From assembly GCF_001542625.1 (NCBI RefSeq), contig NZ_CP016279.1, forward strand, positions 6,696,001 to 6,760,000: 64,000 nucleotides of DNA, given 5' to 3'. A program made the translations under genes and the position numbers. The stretch is from Streptomyces griseochromogenes (GTDB lineage: Bacteria > Actinomycetota > Actinomycetes > Streptomycetales > Streptomycetaceae). Shown here in pieces: positions 41,669 to 51,615 of this stretch (its first letter is position 1; every line of letters begins with the position of its first letter). Below the pieces are notes generated by a model. The model had not been told where the DNA came from. It ran no database searches and saw only the letters and a list, made by a program, of their open reading frames with translations.

Positions 41669-44494
41669 ATGGGAGTTTCGGGTCAATCCGGGCATGATGC
41701 CTCTGATGCGTCCATGAGGACTCATCGGCCCGGTCGGCCCCGTCAGGGAGAAGAGGAGCGGCGGTCGGGCTCGCTGCTGAGCGTGCACAGTCTCGCCGGT
41801 CAGGTCTTCCTTCTGCAGCTGGCGGTCGTGCTGCTGCTCGTCGCCGCCACCCTGCTGGCGCTCGTGGTGCAGGCTCGGCGCGACATCATGGCGGACGCCC
41901 GGCACCGGACGCTCACCACGGCGCAGACGTTCGCGAACTCCCCGGGGATCGTGGCGGCGCTGGACAGCGCGAACCCGACCGCGATCCTGCAGCCGCACGC
42001 CGAGGCGGCCCGGAAGGCCGCGGGCGTCGACGCCATCATCGTGTACGGGCTGAACGGAGTCGCCCTCACCCACAGCGACCCCCACCAGATCGGAAAGCAC
42101 ACCATCGGGCCCTACGCGGCGGCGGCGAGCGGCAAGCCGTTCACGAGTACCTTCAAGGGGGCACTGGGGCTCTCGGTGATCTCGGCGGTCCCCGTCAGGG
42201 GTCCCGACGGCTCGGTCGTCGCCATCGTCTCCGTGCCCGTCACGGTCGAGACGGTGCAGCACAGGCTGGACCGGCAGCTGCCGGTCCTCTTCGGCGGCGC
42301 CGCCACGGCCCTTGTCGTCGCCGCGGGCGGGTCGGGCCTGGTGAGCCGGCGGCTGCGGCGGCAGACCCACGGCCTGGGGCCGACCGAGATGACCCGGATG
42401 TACGAGCACCACGACGCGGTCCTGCACTCGGTGCGGGAAGGGGTGCTGATCGTCGGCGGTGACGGCCGGCTGCTACTGGTCAACGACGAGGCACGGCGGC
42501 TGCTGGACCTGCCGGCGGACACGGAGCGGCGGCACATCACCGATCTGGGCCTGGACGACGACCTCGCCGGGCTGCTGGCCTCCGACCACCCCGCCACCGA
42601 CGAGGTGCACCTGGCGGCCGACCGGCTGCTCGCGGTCAACAAGCGGCTCACCGCACCTCACGGACCCGCCGGCAGCGTGGTGACGCTCCGGGACACCACC
42701 GAGCTGCGGGCCCTCTCCGGCCGGGCGGAGGTGGCGCGCGAACGGTTGAAGCTGCTCTACGACGCCGGGCTGCGGATCGGCACCACGCTGGATGTGAAGA
42801 GCACGGCCGAGGAACTGGCCGGCGTGGCGGTGCCCCGGTTCGCCGACATCGTCACCGTCGAACTGCTGGATCCGGTCCTGCGCGGCGAGGAGCCCTCCGC
42901 CACGACCGCCGCGATCCCCGAGTTGCGCCGCAGCGCCGTCGTCGGCCTGGACACGGACGATCTGCTCCACCCCGTCGGCGAGCTGATCCGGTTCGTCCCG
43001 GCCCACCCCGTCTCCAAGGCGATGGCCGACGGCCGACCCGTCCTGGTCGAGGACCTGAGCGCCTCCGACGGCTGGCTGGCCCAGCACCCCGAACGTGCCC
43101 GGAGGATCCTCGAACACGGCATCCACTCCCTGCTCGTGGTTCCGTTGCGCGCCCGCGGCGTGGTGCTCGGAGTGGCGGACTTCTGGCGCACGGAGGACTC
43201 CCCGCCGTTCGAGGACGAGGACATGTCCTTCGCCGAGGAGCTGGCCACCCGGGCGGCGCTGTGCATCGACAACGCCCGCCGCTACACCCGCGAACACACC
43301 ATGGCCGTCGCTCTGCAGCACAGCCTGCTGCCCCGCGGGCTGCCCGAGCAGTCCGCCCTCGATGTGGCCTACCGCTACCTGCCGGCCCAGGCCGGGGTGG
43401 GTGGGGACTGGTTCGACGTCATCCCGCTGTCCGGCACCCGGGTGGCACTGGTCGTGGGTGATGTCGTCGGCCACGGTCTGCACGCCGCGGCGACCATGGG
43501 CCGGCTGCGCACCGCCGTGCACAACTTCGCCAGCCTGGACATGCCCGTGGAGGAGCTGCTGGGCCGGCTGGACGAGCTGGTGAGCCAGATAGACGCCGAG
43601 GAGGCCGACACGGAGGACGGACAGGGGACGATCACCGGGGCGACCTGCCAGTACGCCGTCTACGACCCCACCTCCGGGCTGCTGACCCTCGCCACCGCCG
43701 GCCATCCTGGACCGGCGATGGTCCATCCGGACGGGGCCGTCGGCTTCCCCCGGCTGCCCGTCTCCCCGCCACTGGGACTCGGCGCCGGCCTGCCCGTCGA
43801 GACCGCCGAACTCACCGTGCCCGAGGGTTCCCGGCTGGTCCTCTACACCGACGGACTGATCGAGGACCGGACCCGGGACCTGGACGCCGGTCTGGAGGCC
43901 CTGCGCGATGCCCTGACAGGACCCGATCGCACGCCGGAGGCCACCTGTACGGCAGTGATGGCAGCGATGCTGTCCGACCGGCCCAGGGATGACATCGCGC
44001 TGCTGGTGGCCCGCACACGCCGGCTCGGTCCGGCGCAGGTCGCCGAGTGGGACGTACCCCGTGACCCGGCGGCGGTGGCCCCGGTGCGCACCGCCTGCGT
44101 CCGCCGGCTGACGGAGTGGGGTCTGGAGCAGGTCGCCTTCACCGCCGAACTCATCCTCAGCGAGCTGATCACCAACGCCGTCCGCTACGGCGCCGAACCC
44201 ATCACCGTCCGGCTGCTCCGCACGGTGTCGGCCGGCGGCCCCGCCGCGGGCACCCTGATCTTCGAGGTCGCCGACGGCAGCAGCACCTCACCCCGGCTGC
44301 GCCGCGCGAAAGTCACCGACGAGGGCGGCCGCGGACTGTTCCTGGTGGCCCGTTTCGCCGAACGCTGGGGGACCCGCTACACGCCCACCGGCAAAGTCAT
44401 CTGGGCCGAACGGCCACTCCACGACAGCGCCACGCCGGAGCCGGAGGAACTCGGCGAGATCCTGCTCGGCCAATGGGACGACACGGCACTCTGA
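41669..44494 (+). CDS. Membrane sensor SpoIIE phosphatase with Cache-like, PAS, GAF and ATPase domains
   Basis: 941 residues. An N-terminal helix (about 42-66) and a second helix (about 205-225) bracket an extracytoplasmic DcuS/CitA-like sensor domain (ARKAAGVDAIIVYGLNGVAL, HSDPHQIGKHTIGPY). Cytosolic PAS (VREGVLIVGGDGRLLLVNDE), GAF (about 360-530), SpoIIE core (GGDWFDVIPLSGTRVALVVG near 578, YTDGLIEDRTRDLD) and HATPase_c (LILSELITNAVRYG, GGRGLFLVARFAERWGTRY) follow. It probably transmits an external small-molecule signal to an anti-sigma/antagonist switch. An ATG at 41714 is an alternative start. The GAF-to-end half is closely related to the protein at 33038. Confidence 0.93.
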   Translation: MGVSGQSGHDASDASMRTHRPGRPRQGEEERRSGSLLSVHSLAGQVFLLQLAVVLLLVAATLLALVVQARRDIMADARHRTLTTAQTFANSPGIVAALDSANPTAILQPHAEAARKAAGVDAIIVYGLNGVALTHSDPHQIGKHTIGPYAAAASGKPFTSTFKGALGLSVISAVPVRGPDGSVVAIVSVPVTVETVQHRLDRQLPVLFGGAATALVVAAGGSGLVSRRLRRQTHGLGPTEMTRMYEHHDAVLHSVREGVLIVGGDGRLLLVNDEARRLLDLPADTERRHITDLGLDDDLAGLLASDHPATDEVHLAADRLLAVNKRLTAPHGPAGSVVTLRDTTELRALSGRAEVARERLKLLYDAGLRIGTTLDVKSTAEELAGVAVPRFADIVTVELLDPVLRGEEPSATTAAIPELRRSAVVGLDTDDLLHPVGELIRFVPAHPVSKAMADGRPVLVEDLSASDGWLAQHPERARRILEHGIHSLLVVPLRARGVVLGVADFWRTEDSPPFEDEDMSFAEELATRAALCIDNARRYTREHTMAVALQHSLLPRGLPEQSALDVAYRYLPAQAGVGGDWFDVIPLSGTRVALVVGDVVGHGLHAAATMGRLRTAVHNFASLDMPVEELLGRLDELVSQIDAEEADTEDGQGTITGATCQYAVYDPTSGLLTLATAGHPGPAMVHPDGAVGFPRLPVSPPLGLGAGLPVETAELTVPEGSRLVLYTDGLIEDRTRDLDAGLEALRDALTGPDRTPEATCTAVMAAMLSDRPRDDIALLVARTRRLGPAQVAEWDVPRDPAAVAPVRTACVRRLTEWGLEQVAFTAELILSELITNAVRYGAEPITVRLLRTVSAGGPAAGTLIFEVADGSSTSPRLRRAKVTDEGGRGLFLVARFAERWGTRYTPTGKVIWAERPLHDSATPEPEELGEILLGQWDDTAL

Positions 44495-44747
44495 GGAGGG
44501 CGTCTGCGTACCGCCGGGGAAAGACGCTGGTCGCAGGCTCCCCGGGCAGCATTCCGCCGCCGAGGCGGCCGGGTACCCTGGCCTCGATGACCACTTCGTC
44601 GGCGTGGTGGACCATCGGCCTGCGAAAGCTCCCGGAACTCCACGACCGGCCATGGCGGCACCGCGCATTCCTCAGGCGGTCCGACGCACCCTGTAACAAG
44701 CAGACCTTCCTCGGTGACAGCCGCATCCCCCACACCCCGGAGCAGTC

Positions 44748-45887
44748 GTGACCAGACCCCGCGCCCGAGCAGCGGCCGTCCTCGGCTGCTTCGCTCTCAT
44801 GGCACTGGGCCTGAGCGCCTGCGAGAACAGACCGGCCGCCGGGCTCGCCAAGCCGCCGGTGGCCACCTCCGCCGAGAACGCGGGCGGCATGCGCGCGCTG
44901 ATCGCCGCGGCGAAACGGGAGGGCACGCTCAGAACGATCGCGCTGCCGCGTGACTGGGCCGACTACGGCGGCCTGATCGACGGCTTCGGGAAGAAGTACG
45001 GGATCAAGGTCACGGTCGAGGATCCGCTGGGCCACAGCGAGGACGAGATCGACGCCCTGAAGAGGAGGGGAAACCGGCCGACGGCCCCCGACGTGATCGA
45101 CGTGGGCGACGCGTTCGCGCGGAACGCGGCGGCGCAGAATCTGCTCGCACCGTACAAGGTCGCCGCTTACGACTCGATCCCCGACAATCAGAAGGACCCG
45201 AAGGCCCGCTGGTCCAACAACTACGGGGGCTACATCTCCATCGGCTGCGACGCCAACCGGGTCAAGCCCTGTCCGGAGACCTTCGCCGATCTGCTGAAGC
45301 CCGCCTACAAGGGCAAGGTCTCCCTCGAAGGCGAACCGCCCCGATCGGCTACCGCCTTCTCCAGCGTCTACGCGGCCGCACTGGCGAACAACGGGTCGTT
45401 CGACGACATCCAGCCCGGACTCGACTTCTTCGCCGAGCTCGAGAAGAACGGCAACCTCAACCCGCTCAGTTCCAACCTCCCAACGGTCCAGGACGGCCGG
45501 ACCCCCATCAGCATCAACTGGGACTACATCAACCTCCACTACGCCGACCAGCTCCGCGACAAGGGCGTGAACTGGCAGGTCGCGATCCCCTTCGACGGCA
45601 GCTTCGCCCAGTACTTCGCCCTGGCGATCAACAAGAACGCCCCGCACCCGGCGGCTGCCCGCCTGTGGCAGGAGTACCTCTTCAGCCCGGAGGGCCAGAA
45701 CCTCCGGCTGCGCGGCTACGCCCGCCCGGTGCTCATGGACGCCATGCAACAGGACGGCACCCTCGACAAGGCCGCCGCCGCACGACTGCCGACGGTCGAG
45801 GGAACGCCGCAGTTCCCGACGGACGCGCAACTGGAAAAGGCGAGGGAGACGGTCGCCCGGGGCTGGGCGAAGGCCGTATCCGGTTAG
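44748..45887 (+). CDS. Lipoprotein solute-binding protein (type 2 periplasmic, orphan)
   Basis: 379 residues; GGAG is five bases before the GTG. The signal peptide ends in a lipobox, ALGLSAC, so the protein is lipid-anchored. The mature part fits the extracellular solute-binding family 1/AfuA group that binds Fe3+, polyamines, thiamine or 2-aminoethylphosphonate: ALIAAAKREGTLRTIALPRD, NNYGGYISIGCDANRV, and FAQYFALAINKNAPHPAAAR. No permease or ATPase gene is adjacent, so it must serve a transporter encoded elsewhere or act as a sensor. A phosphonate-related ligand is tempting given 51612-53252 but unproven. Confidence 0.88.
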   Translation: MTRPRARAAAVLGCFALMALGLSACENRPAAGLAKPPVATSAENAGGMRALIAAAKREGTLRTIALPRDWADYGGLIDGFGKKYGIKVTVEDPLGHSEDEIDALKRRGNRPTAPDVIDVGDAFARNAAAQNLLAPYKVAAYDSIPDNQKDPKARWSNNYGGYISIGCDANRVKPCPETFADLLKPAYKGKVSLEGEPPRSATAFSSVYAAALANNGSFDDIQPGLDFFAELEKNGNLNPLSSNLPTVQDGRTPISINWDYINLHYADQLRDKGVNWQVAIPFDGSFAQYFALAINKNAPHPAAARLWQEYLFSPEGQNLRLRGYARPVLMDAMQQDGTLDKAAAARLPTVEGTPQFPTDAQLEKARETVARGWAKAVSG

Positions 45888-46110
45888 AGACGGTCCGCCC
45901 GGACATTCTTGAAAGAGCGCTGACCGGTCCTCACGAGCTCCACCCGCACAGCCGACCGAATGCGATCAGCTGAGGCCGCGTCTCGGACGTGTTCCTCCAC
46001 CGTTCGAACGCGTTCCGCCACCCTCGGGCCATGAGGGGACAAGTCACTGCCGTCGCATCCTCCATGCGCTGGGATGTCCGCATCATCGGCGAACGAGGTG
46101 GCGGGTGGGC

Positions 46111-48099
46111 ATGAACGCTTTCGTGGACGGGCCGACACGCTCCGCGGAGACTCCGGTTCTCGAACAGTGCCGCTGCGGCGCCCACCTGCCGCAAGGCGGG
46201 CCCTCGGTGGCCGAGGAACGGTTCCGCGGGCTGCTGGAGGCAGCGCCCGACGCCATGGTCATCGTCGACGACGGCGGCAACATCAGGCTGGTCAACGCCC
46301 AGACGGAGGCCTTGTTCGGCTACCGACGCGAAGAACTTCTGGGCCGCTCGGTCGAGTTGCTGGTGCCGCACCGCTTCAGGGCCCACCACACCCGTCACCG
46401 CGACGGCTACGCCGCCAACCGCCAGGTGCGCCCCATGGGCGCAGGACTGGAACTGCACGGACTGCGCAAGAACGGCAGCGAGTTCCCCGTCGAGATCAGC
46501 CTCAGCCCACTGGAGACGGCGGACGGACTGCTGGTGTCGGCCGCGGTGCGGGACGTCAGCGACCGCAAGGCGGCCGAGGCCCGTATCAACGAACTCGCCG
46601 CACTCGTCGAGTCCTCCCAGGACGCGATCCTCGCGAAGACCCTCGACGGATACATCACCTACTGGAACGCCGCCGCGGCACGGTTGTACGGCTACGCCGC
46701 CGAGGAGGCGATCGGCCGGCACGTGTCCCTGCTCGCACCGGCCGACCTGGAGGACGACATCCACGCCCTGCTGAAGCGACTGCGGCAGGGCGAGAAGGTC
46801 GAGCATTTCGAGACCCTCCGGGTCACCAGAAGCGGGGCGTTGCTGGACGTGGACGTCACGCTGTGGCCGACCCGGGACGCCCGGGGACAGATCGTCGGCG
46901 CCTGTGCCATCGTCCGGGACATCAGCGACCGCAAACGCGCGGAGGCCGAACTCACGGCCCTGCTGGAGCAGCAGCGGCACATCGCCCTGACCCTGCAACG
47001 CAGTCTCATGGGAACCCCGCCCGCCATCCCCGGCCTGGCCACTGCCAGCCGCTACCGGCCGGCCACGCAGGGCGCCGGCGTCGGCGGCGACTGGTTCGAC
47101 CTCATACCGCTGGGCGCGGGACGGGTCGGCGTCCTCATCGGGGACGTGATGGGCCGCGGACTGGAGGCGGCGGCCGTGATGGGCCAGCTGCGCTCGGCAG
47201 CACACGCGCTCGCCAAGACGGGCATGCAGCCGCGCCAGCTGATGCAAGCCCTCGACACTGTCGTCACCGACCTGGACGTGCCGGACCAGTTGGTCACCTG
47301 CTGTTACCTGATCATCGCCCCGGACGCCGGTACCGTGACGGTCTGCTCCGCCGGGCATCTGCCGACCCTCGTCGTCGGCCCCTGGGACGGCGTCCGTATG
47401 CTCCCCACCCCGGTCAACGCCCCGCTCGGCGTCGGCGACGTCCTGTACGAGCAGTCCTGTACCGACATGGCTCCCGGCGCCACGCTCGTGCTGTACACGG
47501 ACGGCCTGATCGAGACGCCCGACAGTGACATCGAGGCGCGGCTCGCCGAACTCACCACCGTGCTGGACACCTTCTTCCCACAGGCGGAAGGGCTGGAGGA
47601 CGCCGCCGACCAGGTGCTTGCCACGTTGCTGCCGGACTGCGAAGGCCACAACGACGACGTGACGCTCCTGCTGGCCCAGCTCCCGGCCGCCCCCCTGGCC
47701 GCCGTCACCACCGAGCTGCCCGCCGCCGCGGCCTCCGTCCCCGAGGGCCGCGCCTTCCTCAGCCGGACCCTGGCTTCGTGGGAGTGCACGTCGTCGTCCG
47801 ACGACGCCCTGTTGCTGCTGTCCGAGACCCTGACCAACGCCGTCCAGCACGCCGAGGGCCCACTGGGCCTACGTCTGTGCCGCACCCTCACCGATCTCAC
47901 CGTGGAGGTCAGCGACCACAGCCCGCATCTTCCTCAGCCCCGCCTGGCTGCCCAGGACGAGGAGTCCGGCCGGGGCCTGTTCCTGGTCCGCACGCTCGCC
48001 GACAGCTGGGGGGTGCGGCCGACGGACGAGGGCAAGACGACCTGGTTCACACTGAAGCTGTGCCACGAGCCCCACAGCTCGCCGGATGCGGCGAGCTAG
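46111..48099 (+). CDS. PAS-PAS-SpoIIE phosphatase with C-terminal ATPase domain
   Basis: 662 residues from the ATG after GAGGTGG; a GTG two codons upstream is possible. Two PAS domains are evident (FRGLLEAAPDAMVIVDDGGN...YRREELLG and LVESSQDAILAKTLDGYITY). Between and after them lies a short coiled coil (DRKRAEAELTALLEQQRHIA). The SpoIIE core spans about 295-520 (GGDWFDLIPLGAGRVGVLIG, LYTDGLIETP, HNDDVTLLLA), then HATPase_c (LLLLSETLTNAVQHAEG, SGRGLFLVRTLADSWGVRP). Soluble, lacking the GAF domain of the two relatives upstream. A redox or light ligand in the PAS domains cannot be inferred. Confidence 0.93.
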   Translation: MNAFVDGPTRSAETPVLEQCRCGAHLPQGGPSVAEERFRGLLEAAPDAMVIVDDGGNIRLVNAQTEALFGYRREELLGRSVELLVPHRFRAHHTRHRDGYAANRQVRPMGAGLELHGLRKNGSEFPVEISLSPLETADGLLVSAAVRDVSDRKAAEARINELAALVESSQDAILAKTLDGYITYWNAAAARLYGYAAEEAIGRHVSLLAPADLEDDIHALLKRLRQGEKVEHFETLRVTRSGALLDVDVTLWPTRDARGQIVGACAIVRDISDRKRAEAELTALLEQQRHIALTLQRSLMGTPPAIPGLATASRYRPATQGAGVGGDWFDLIPLGAGRVGVLIGDVMGRGLEAAAVMGQLRSAAHALAKTGMQPRQLMQALDTVVTDLDVPDQLVTCCYLIIAPDAGTVTVCSAGHLPTLVVGPWDGVRMLPTPVNAPLGVGDVLYEQSCTDMAPGATLVLYTDGLIETPDSDIEARLAELTTVLDTFFPQAEGLEDAADQVLATLLPDCEGHNDDVTLLLAQLPAAPLAAVTTELPAAAASVPEGRAFLSRTLASWECTSSSDDALLLLSETLTNAVQHAEGPLGLRLCRTLTDLTVEVSDHSPHLPQPRLAAQDEESGRGLFLVRTLADSWGVRPTDEGKTTWFTLKLCHEPHSSPDAAS

Positions 48100-48113
48100 T
48101 GCCGGAAGGCTGT

Positions 48114-50498
48114 TCAGCCGTCCCAGGACCAGTCCGCCACCTCGGGCAGGTCCATTCCGTGCTCGCGGATCCAGACATGATGGCGCTGGCGGGTGTCCTC
48201 CATGCGCTGGCGTAGAGCCGCCGCGCGCACCGCCAGGCCGGGGACGCGGTCGATGACGTCCATGACCAGGCGGTAGCGGTCCAGATCGTTGCGGACCACC
48301 ATGTCGAACGGCGTGGTCGTGGTGCCGATCTCCTTGTATCCGCGCACATGCAGGTGGCGATGACCGGTGCGCCGGTAGGCCAGGCGGTGGATCAGCCACG
48401 GATAGCCGTGGTACGCGAAGATCACCGGCTTGTCCGTGGTGAACAGTCCGTCGTAGTCGAAGTCGCTCATGCCGTGCGGGTGGTCCTCGCTCGGCAGCAA
48501 CCGGGCGATGTCGACGACGTTGACCACCCGCACCGCGAGCTCGGGCAGGTGGCGGCGCAGCAACTGGGCCGCGGCCAGTACTTCCTGGGTGGGCACATCA
48601 CCCGCGCAGGCCAGTACCACGTCGGGTTCACGCGTACCGTCCTCGGTGCCGGCCCACTCCCAGAGACCGGCGCCGCGGGCGCAGTGTGCCTTCGCCTCCT
48701 CCATCGACAGCCAGTCGAAGCAGGGCTGTTTGCCGGCGACGACGACGTTGACGTAGTCGCGGCTGCGCAGCACGTGATCGGCCACCGACAGCAGGGTGTT
48801 GGCGTCCGGCGGCAGGTAGACCCGTACCACTTCCGGACTCTTGTTCAGTACGTGGTCGACGAAGCCGGGGTCCTGATGGGAGAAGCCGTTGTGGTCCTGG
48901 CGCCACACGTGCGAGGTCAGCAGGTAGTTGAGGGAGGCGATGGGGGCGCGCCAGGGCAGACGGCGGGTGGTGCGCAGCCACTTGATGTGCTGGTTGACCA
49001 TCGAGTCGACGATGTGGACGAAGGCCTCGTAGCAGGAGAACAGCCCGTGCCGACCGGTGAGGAGATAGCCCTCGAGCCAGCCCTGGCAGGTGTGTTCGGA
49101 GAGGATCTCCATCACTCGGCCGTGCGGATCGAGGTGTTCGTCGACCGGTAGGGTGCGAGCCTGCCAGGCCTTGCCGCTGGCCTCGTAGACCGCCTGGAGC
49201 CGGTTGGAGGCGGTCTCGTCGGGGCCCACGAGCCGGAAGTCGCGCCGGTCGGCGGTGGCCGCCATGACGTCCCGGAGCAGGTATCCGAGTACGCGGGTCG
49301 GCTCGTGCAGGGTCGCTCCGCGTTTGTCGACGGCCACGGCATGGCGGTCCAGCGGAGGCAGAGGCAGCTCGCGCAGCAGGAGCCCGCCGTTGGCGTGCGG
49401 GGTGGCACCGAGTCGGCGGGCGCCCTGCGGGACGCAGGCCAGCACGGCCGCGCGCGGGGCGCCGTCTTCGTCGAACAGTTCCTCGGGCCGGTAGGAGCGC
49501 ATCCACCGCTCCAGCTGGCGCAGATGATCGGGGTTGTCCCGCACGGCGGCGAGCGGCACCTGGTGGGCGCGCCAGGTGCCCTCGACCGGCAGGCCGTCGA
49601 CCTCGGCGGGGCCCGTCCAGCCTTTGGGAGTGCGCAGTACGATCACCGGCCAGCGGGGCCGGTCGGTGACCCCGTCCTGGCGAGCGGCGCACTGCAGGGC
49701 GGCGATGCGGGCGACGGCGGTGTCCATCGCCCCGGCCATCGCGCGATGGACGGCGGCCGGGTCGTCGCCGGAGACGTGGATCGGCTCGTGACCGTAGCCC
49801 TCGAGGAGTGCGTCCAGTTCGGCCTCGGGCAGACGGGACAGCACCGTCGGGTTGGCGATCTTGTAGCCGTTGAGGTGCAGGATCGGCAGGACGGCTCCGT
49901 CGTGGACCGGGTCGAGGAACTTGTCGGAGTGCCAGGAGGCAGCCAGCGGTCCGGTCTCCGCCTCGCCGTCGCCGATCACGCAGGCGACCAGCAGGTCCGG
50001 GTTGTCGAGGGCGGCGCCGTAGGCGTGGGACAGGGAGTATCCGAGTTCGCCGCCCTCATGGATCGAGCCGGGCGTCTCCGGGGCAACATGGCTCGGCACC
50101 CCGCCCGGGAAGGAGAACTGCTTGAAGAGCCGGGCCATGCCGGCCGCGTCCCGGGTGACGTCCGGATAGGTCTCGGTGTACGAGCCCTCCAACCAGGAGT
50201 TCGCGAGGACGGCCGGGCCACCGTGACCGGGCCCCCAGATACACACGGCGTCCAGGCCGCGGGCCTTGATGACCCGATTCAGATGGGTGTGGACCAGGTT
50301 GAGGCCCGGAGAGGTGCCCCAGTGGCCGAGCAGACGTGGCTTGACGTGCTCGGGCCGCAGCGGTTCGGTCAGCAAGGGATTGGCCATGAGATAGATCTGG
50401 CCCACGGCGAGATAGTTCGCGGCGCGCCAGTGGGCGTCCAGGGTGGTGAGCTCCTCGTCCGTGAGTGCGACGGGCGCCTGCTGCGTGTCGAGGGACAT
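48114..50498 (-). CDS. xfp: Phosphoketolase (xylulose-5-P/fructose-6-P)
   Basis: 794 residues, full length for the family. AAGGA precedes the ATG. Marks include [79 protein letters not shown] (TPP metal motif GDGEAETGP) and [20 protein letters not shown]. It splits xylulose-5-P or fructose-6-P with phosphate to acetyl phosphate plus GAP or erythrose-4-P. Convergent with the phosphatase gene, with only 14 bases between stops. No acetate kinase gene is adjacent. Confidence 0.95.
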   Translation of the reverse strand: MSLDTQQAPVALTDEELTTLDAHWRAANYLAVGQIYLMANPLLTEPLRPEHVKPRLLGHWGTSPGLNLVHTHLNRVIKARGLDAVCIWGPGHGGPAVLANSWLEGSYTETYPDVTRDAAGMARLFKQFSFPGGVPSHVAPETPGSIHEGGELGYSLSHAYGAALDNPDLLVACVIGDGEAETGPLAASWHSDKFLDPVHDGAVLPILHLNGYKIANPTVLSRLPEAELDALLEGYGHEPIHVSGDDPAAVHRAMAGAMDTAVARIAALQCAARQDGVTDRPRWPVIVLRTPKGWTGPAEVDGLPVEGTWRAHQVPLAAVRDNPDHLRQLERWMRSYRPEELFDEDGAPRAAVLACVPQGARRLGATPHANGGLLLRELPLPPLDRHAVAVDKRGATLHEPTRVLGYLLRDVMAATADRRDFRLVGPDETASNRLQAVYEASGKAWQARTLPVDEHLDPHGRVMEILSEHTCQGWLEGYLLTGRHGLFSCYEAFVHIVDSMVNQHIKWLRTTRRLPWRAPIASLNYLLTSHVWRQDHNGFSHQDPGFVDHVLNKSPEVVRVYLPPDANTLLSVADHVLRSRDYVNVVVAGKQPCFDWLSMEEAKAHCARGAGLWEWAGTEDGTREPDVVLACAGDVPTQEVLAAAQLLRRHLPELAVRVVNVVDIARLLPSEDHPHGMSDFDYDGLFTTDKPVIFAYHGYPWLIHRLAYRRTGHRHLHVRGYKEIGTTTTPFDMVVRNDLDRYRLVMDVIDRVPGLAVRAAALRQRMEDTRQRHHVWIREHGMDLPEVADWSWDG

Positions 50499-50798
50499 CT
50501 GTGGTCCTTCCCGGTTCGGGCGGGGTCGGGGTGTGACGCGTGCCGGGTGCACCGCACCCCACCTTCCGGCGAACCGGCCTGCGTCCGACAGGGCCCGTTC
50601 GGCCCGGTTCGCGGGGCCGAACCGCCCGTGACAGAACCGCTGTCACGGCGTGCGGTCCACCCCGTACAGCGTCCGGCCCCCGACCGGCTCACACCCGCTG
50701 ACCAGTTCCGGATGGATGCGTACGACCACCTTCTCGGGGTACGGCGCCCAGGTGCGCGAGGACAGCTCGGGCTGGGCTCTTCCTCGCCCACGCCGAGG
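50499..50798. other. Spacer between divergent phosphoketolase and GntR genes
   Basis: No gene is supported. It presumably carries the phosphoketolase promoter on the minus strand. Palindromic control DNA for the GntR side begins at 50799. Confidence 0.4.
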
Positions 50799-50841
50799 TT
50801 GCAAACTTGTAGGTACAGGTTCTAGCTTGTACCTACAAGTT
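50799..50841 (+). promoter_or_regulatory. GntR promoter with two palindromic operators
   Basis: TTGCAA and TAGCTT, 18 bases apart, form the promoter. Operator 1 (CTTGTAGGTACAGG, 50806-50819) lies in the spacer; operator 2 (CTTGTACCTACAAG, 50826-50839) is a perfect dyad over the -10/+1 region. Their centres are 20 bases apart, two helical turns. Overall, 14-base arms (AACTTGTAGGTACA and its exact inverse) frame a 10-base centre. Confidence 0.8.
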
Positions 50842-50853
50842 AGAGGAGGTGTG

Positions 50854-51615
50854 ATGACAGACCAGGGTGATGCCCTCTACCTGGATGTGGCTGTCCGGCT
50901 GCGCAAGGCGATCGCCGACGGGGTGTTCCCGCCGGGATCGCGGCTGCCCTCGGAGCATGTCCTTGCTCAGGAGTACGGCGTGTCCCGCAACACCGTGCGT
51001 CGCGCCATGGAGGTCCTGCGCGAGGACGGCTTGATGGCCTCGCAGCAGGGCGCGCGCCGCACGGTGCTCGCCCTGCCCAGGCTGCAGAGTTTCGGGGAAC
51101 TACGGTCGTTCTCGCGCTGGGCCCGTTCGATCGGGGAGGTGCCGTCCGGACGTGTCGACGTACTCGAACGCCGGCCCGCCGATCTGGCGCAGGCGCACGC
51201 GCTCGGGCTGCGGCCCGGCGATCCGGTGGTCTACCTGGTGCGCGTCAGGCTGCTCACCGGCGTCCCGGTGATGATCGAGCGCACGGCGTATCCGGAGCGG
51301 GTCGGCGCGCTGTTGTCCCTCGTGGACCTGGAGCGTGAGTCGATCTGCGAACGGCTGGAGGAGCACGGGATCGCCTTCGCGCACGCGGAACACACCATCG
51401 ACGCGGCCGGCGCCGACGCCGAGGACGCCCGGCTGCTGGAGATCCCGGCCGGCACCGCGCTGCTGCGCGAACGGCGACGGTCCACCGATCACCAGGGCCG
51501 GCCACTCGAATGGTCGCAGGACCGCTACGTCGGCGACGCCGTCGCCTTCACCATCCGCAACTCCGTCGCGGCCTCCCCCCTCGTCCGCGACCGGCCCCCC
51601 GTGACAGGAAAGTGA
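50854..51615 (+). CDS. GntR/HutC family regulator (PhnF-like)
   Basis: 253 residues; GAGGAGGT is directly upstream. Residues about 5-75 are the winged helix (LYLDVAVRLRKAIADGVFPP, LPSEHVLAQEYGVSRNTVRR), and about 95-245 a UTRA ligand domain (QSFGELRSFSRWARSIGEVP, DPVVYLVRVRLLTGVPVMIE, ESICERLEEHGIAFAHAEHT, WSQDRYVGDAVAFTIR). HutC/PhnF members repress catabolic operons and release on binding the substrate or an intermediate. Translational coupling to the dioxygenase fusion by a GTGA overlap and the double operator suggest self-repression and substrate induction by a phosphonate. Confidence 0.92.
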   Translation: MTDQGDALYLDVAVRLRKAIADGVFPPGSRLPSEHVLAQEYGVSRNTVRRAMEVLREDGLMASQQGARRTVLALPRLQSFGELRSFSRWARSIGEVPSGRVDVLERRPADLAQAHALGLRPGDPVVYLVRVRLLTGVPVMIERTAYPERVGALLSLVDLERESICERLEEHGIAFAHAEHTIDAAGADAEDARLLEIPAGTALLRERRRSTDHQGRPLEWSQDRYVGDAVAFTIRNSVAASPLVRDRPPVTGK

